Origin: Acidobacteriota bacterium
GTDB lineage: Bacteria; Acidobacteriota; Terriglobia; Terriglobales; Acidobacteriaceae
Reading direction: 5' to 3'
Assembly (NCBI GenBank): GCA_023441255.1
Contig: JAEZPW010000150.1
Coordinates: 1 to 40,947, forward strand
Length of the DNA: 40,947 bases
The notes below the pieces were generated by a model. The model was not told the DNA's origin. It worked only from the letters and a program-made list of their open reading frames with translations, and made no database searches. Made by a program: the position numbers and the translations under genes. Shown here in pieces: positions 40,646-40,947 of this stretch (the first letter of the stretch is position 1; every line of letters starts with the position of its first letter).

Positions 40646-40947
40646 CACGGCTGGACAGGACAAGTTCATCGCCATGGTGACGGCGAAAGCCGAGGTCAAC
40701 CTCCGCCTCAGCGATTTCCAGCCGCGTTCGATGCTGGTTACGCCGGTGCATGAGATAACGCGGGCGAAGTTCCCCGTCATTGATTACCACAACCATCTCG
40801 ATGCCCAGGAACCCGCCGCTGTATTAAAAGTGATGGACGAGTGCGGAGTCGAACGTGTCGTCAACATCACCATGCAAGTCGGCGCTGAAACTCTCGCCGC
40901 CATAAAAAGATTCCATTCGGCTGCCCACGACCGATTTGCCACCATCG
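40638..40947 (+). CDS. Amidohydrolase family protein (partial, cut by window end)
   Basis: 103 residues visible from ATG 40638, which overlaps the previous gene by 8 bases with GAGGAG close upstream. After about 50 residues comes FPVIDYHNHLDA, whose HxH is the first metal-binding motif of the amidohydrolase barrel, then VMDECGVERVVNITM, typical of the amidohydrolase-2 (PF04909-like) group. The catalytic remainder is missing. Candidate roles are hydrolysis or decarboxylation of a small carbonyl or lactone compound taken up by the symporter. Confidence 0.82.
   Translation, partial: MTDTAGQDKFIAMVTAKAEVNLRLSDFQPRSMLVTPVHEITRAKFPVIDYHNHLDAQEPAAVLKVMDECGVERVVNITMQVGAETLAAIKRFHSAAHDRFATI

Overview
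The window looks like a chromosomal segment of an acidobacterium (Terriglobia-like). GC is moderately high. There is a giant TonB-dependent receptor with an N-terminal carboxypeptidase-regulatory-like domain, several secreted glycoside hydrolases, an accessory cluster for a high-affinity group 1h-type [NiFe] hydrogenase, and intergenic palindromes of the kind common in that phylum. The taxonomic call is inference from gene content.

Layout. (1) 1-2650, plus strand: the downstream part of a [NiFe]-hydrogenase locus (DUF5947 C-terminus, DUF6084, a split conserved protein, a small conserved protein, the maturation endopeptidase and a 34-residue DUF6893-type microprotein). (2) 2662-4983, minus: a PfkB sugar kinase and a GatZ/KbaZ aldolase subunit. 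(3) 5370-8791, plus: a Ro ribonucleoprotein locus. Four Y-RNA-like hairpin RNAs lie in tandem, followed by a BCS1-like membrane AAA+ ATPase, a fifth Y-like RNA and the Ro60 orthologue Rsr. At least one of the RNAs encloses a tRNA in circularly permuted order. (4) 8882-10612, minus: a HAD phosphatase fused to a HerA/DUF87-like ATPase, convergent with rsr across a strong hairpin. (5) 10753-20336, minus: ilvE-thrC-thrB-gltB-gltD. It is preceded by an unannotated 34-codon leader peptide rich in Ile, Thr, Leu and Val codons and by a terminator/antiterminator pair, so it reads as a ribosome-mediated attenuator. (6) 20477-25746, minus: secreted GH9 and GH3 enzymes. (7) 25992-30148, plus: class II aldolase, rhamnulokinase-type kinase and fucose-isomerase-type enzyme, a 6-deoxyhexose catabolic operon. 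(8) 30301-33996, minus: TonB-dependent receptor. (9) 34187-35401, plus: secreted spherulin-4-like protein. (10) 35544-38771, minus: clan-D-like alpha-glycosidase and AgaS-type SIS isomerase. (11) 38982 to the end, plus: SSS symporter, 49-residue membrane protein and an amidohydrolase cut by the window edge.

How the parts fit. The GH enzymes, TonB receptor, symporter, AgaS, PfkB kinase and GatZ together suggest uptake and breakdown of plant or microbial glycans and amino or deoxy sugars. The hydrogenase cluster suggests scavenging of trace H2. The ilvE-thr-glt block couples branched-chain amino-acid transamination and threonine synthesis to glutamate supply.

The most unusual part is the Ro/Y-RNA locus: five related Y-like RNAs around a BCS1-like ATPase and rsr, with an RNA of about 132 nt in which the 3' half of a tRNA-Arg-like sequence precedes its 5' half. 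The second is the ilvE leader attenuator.
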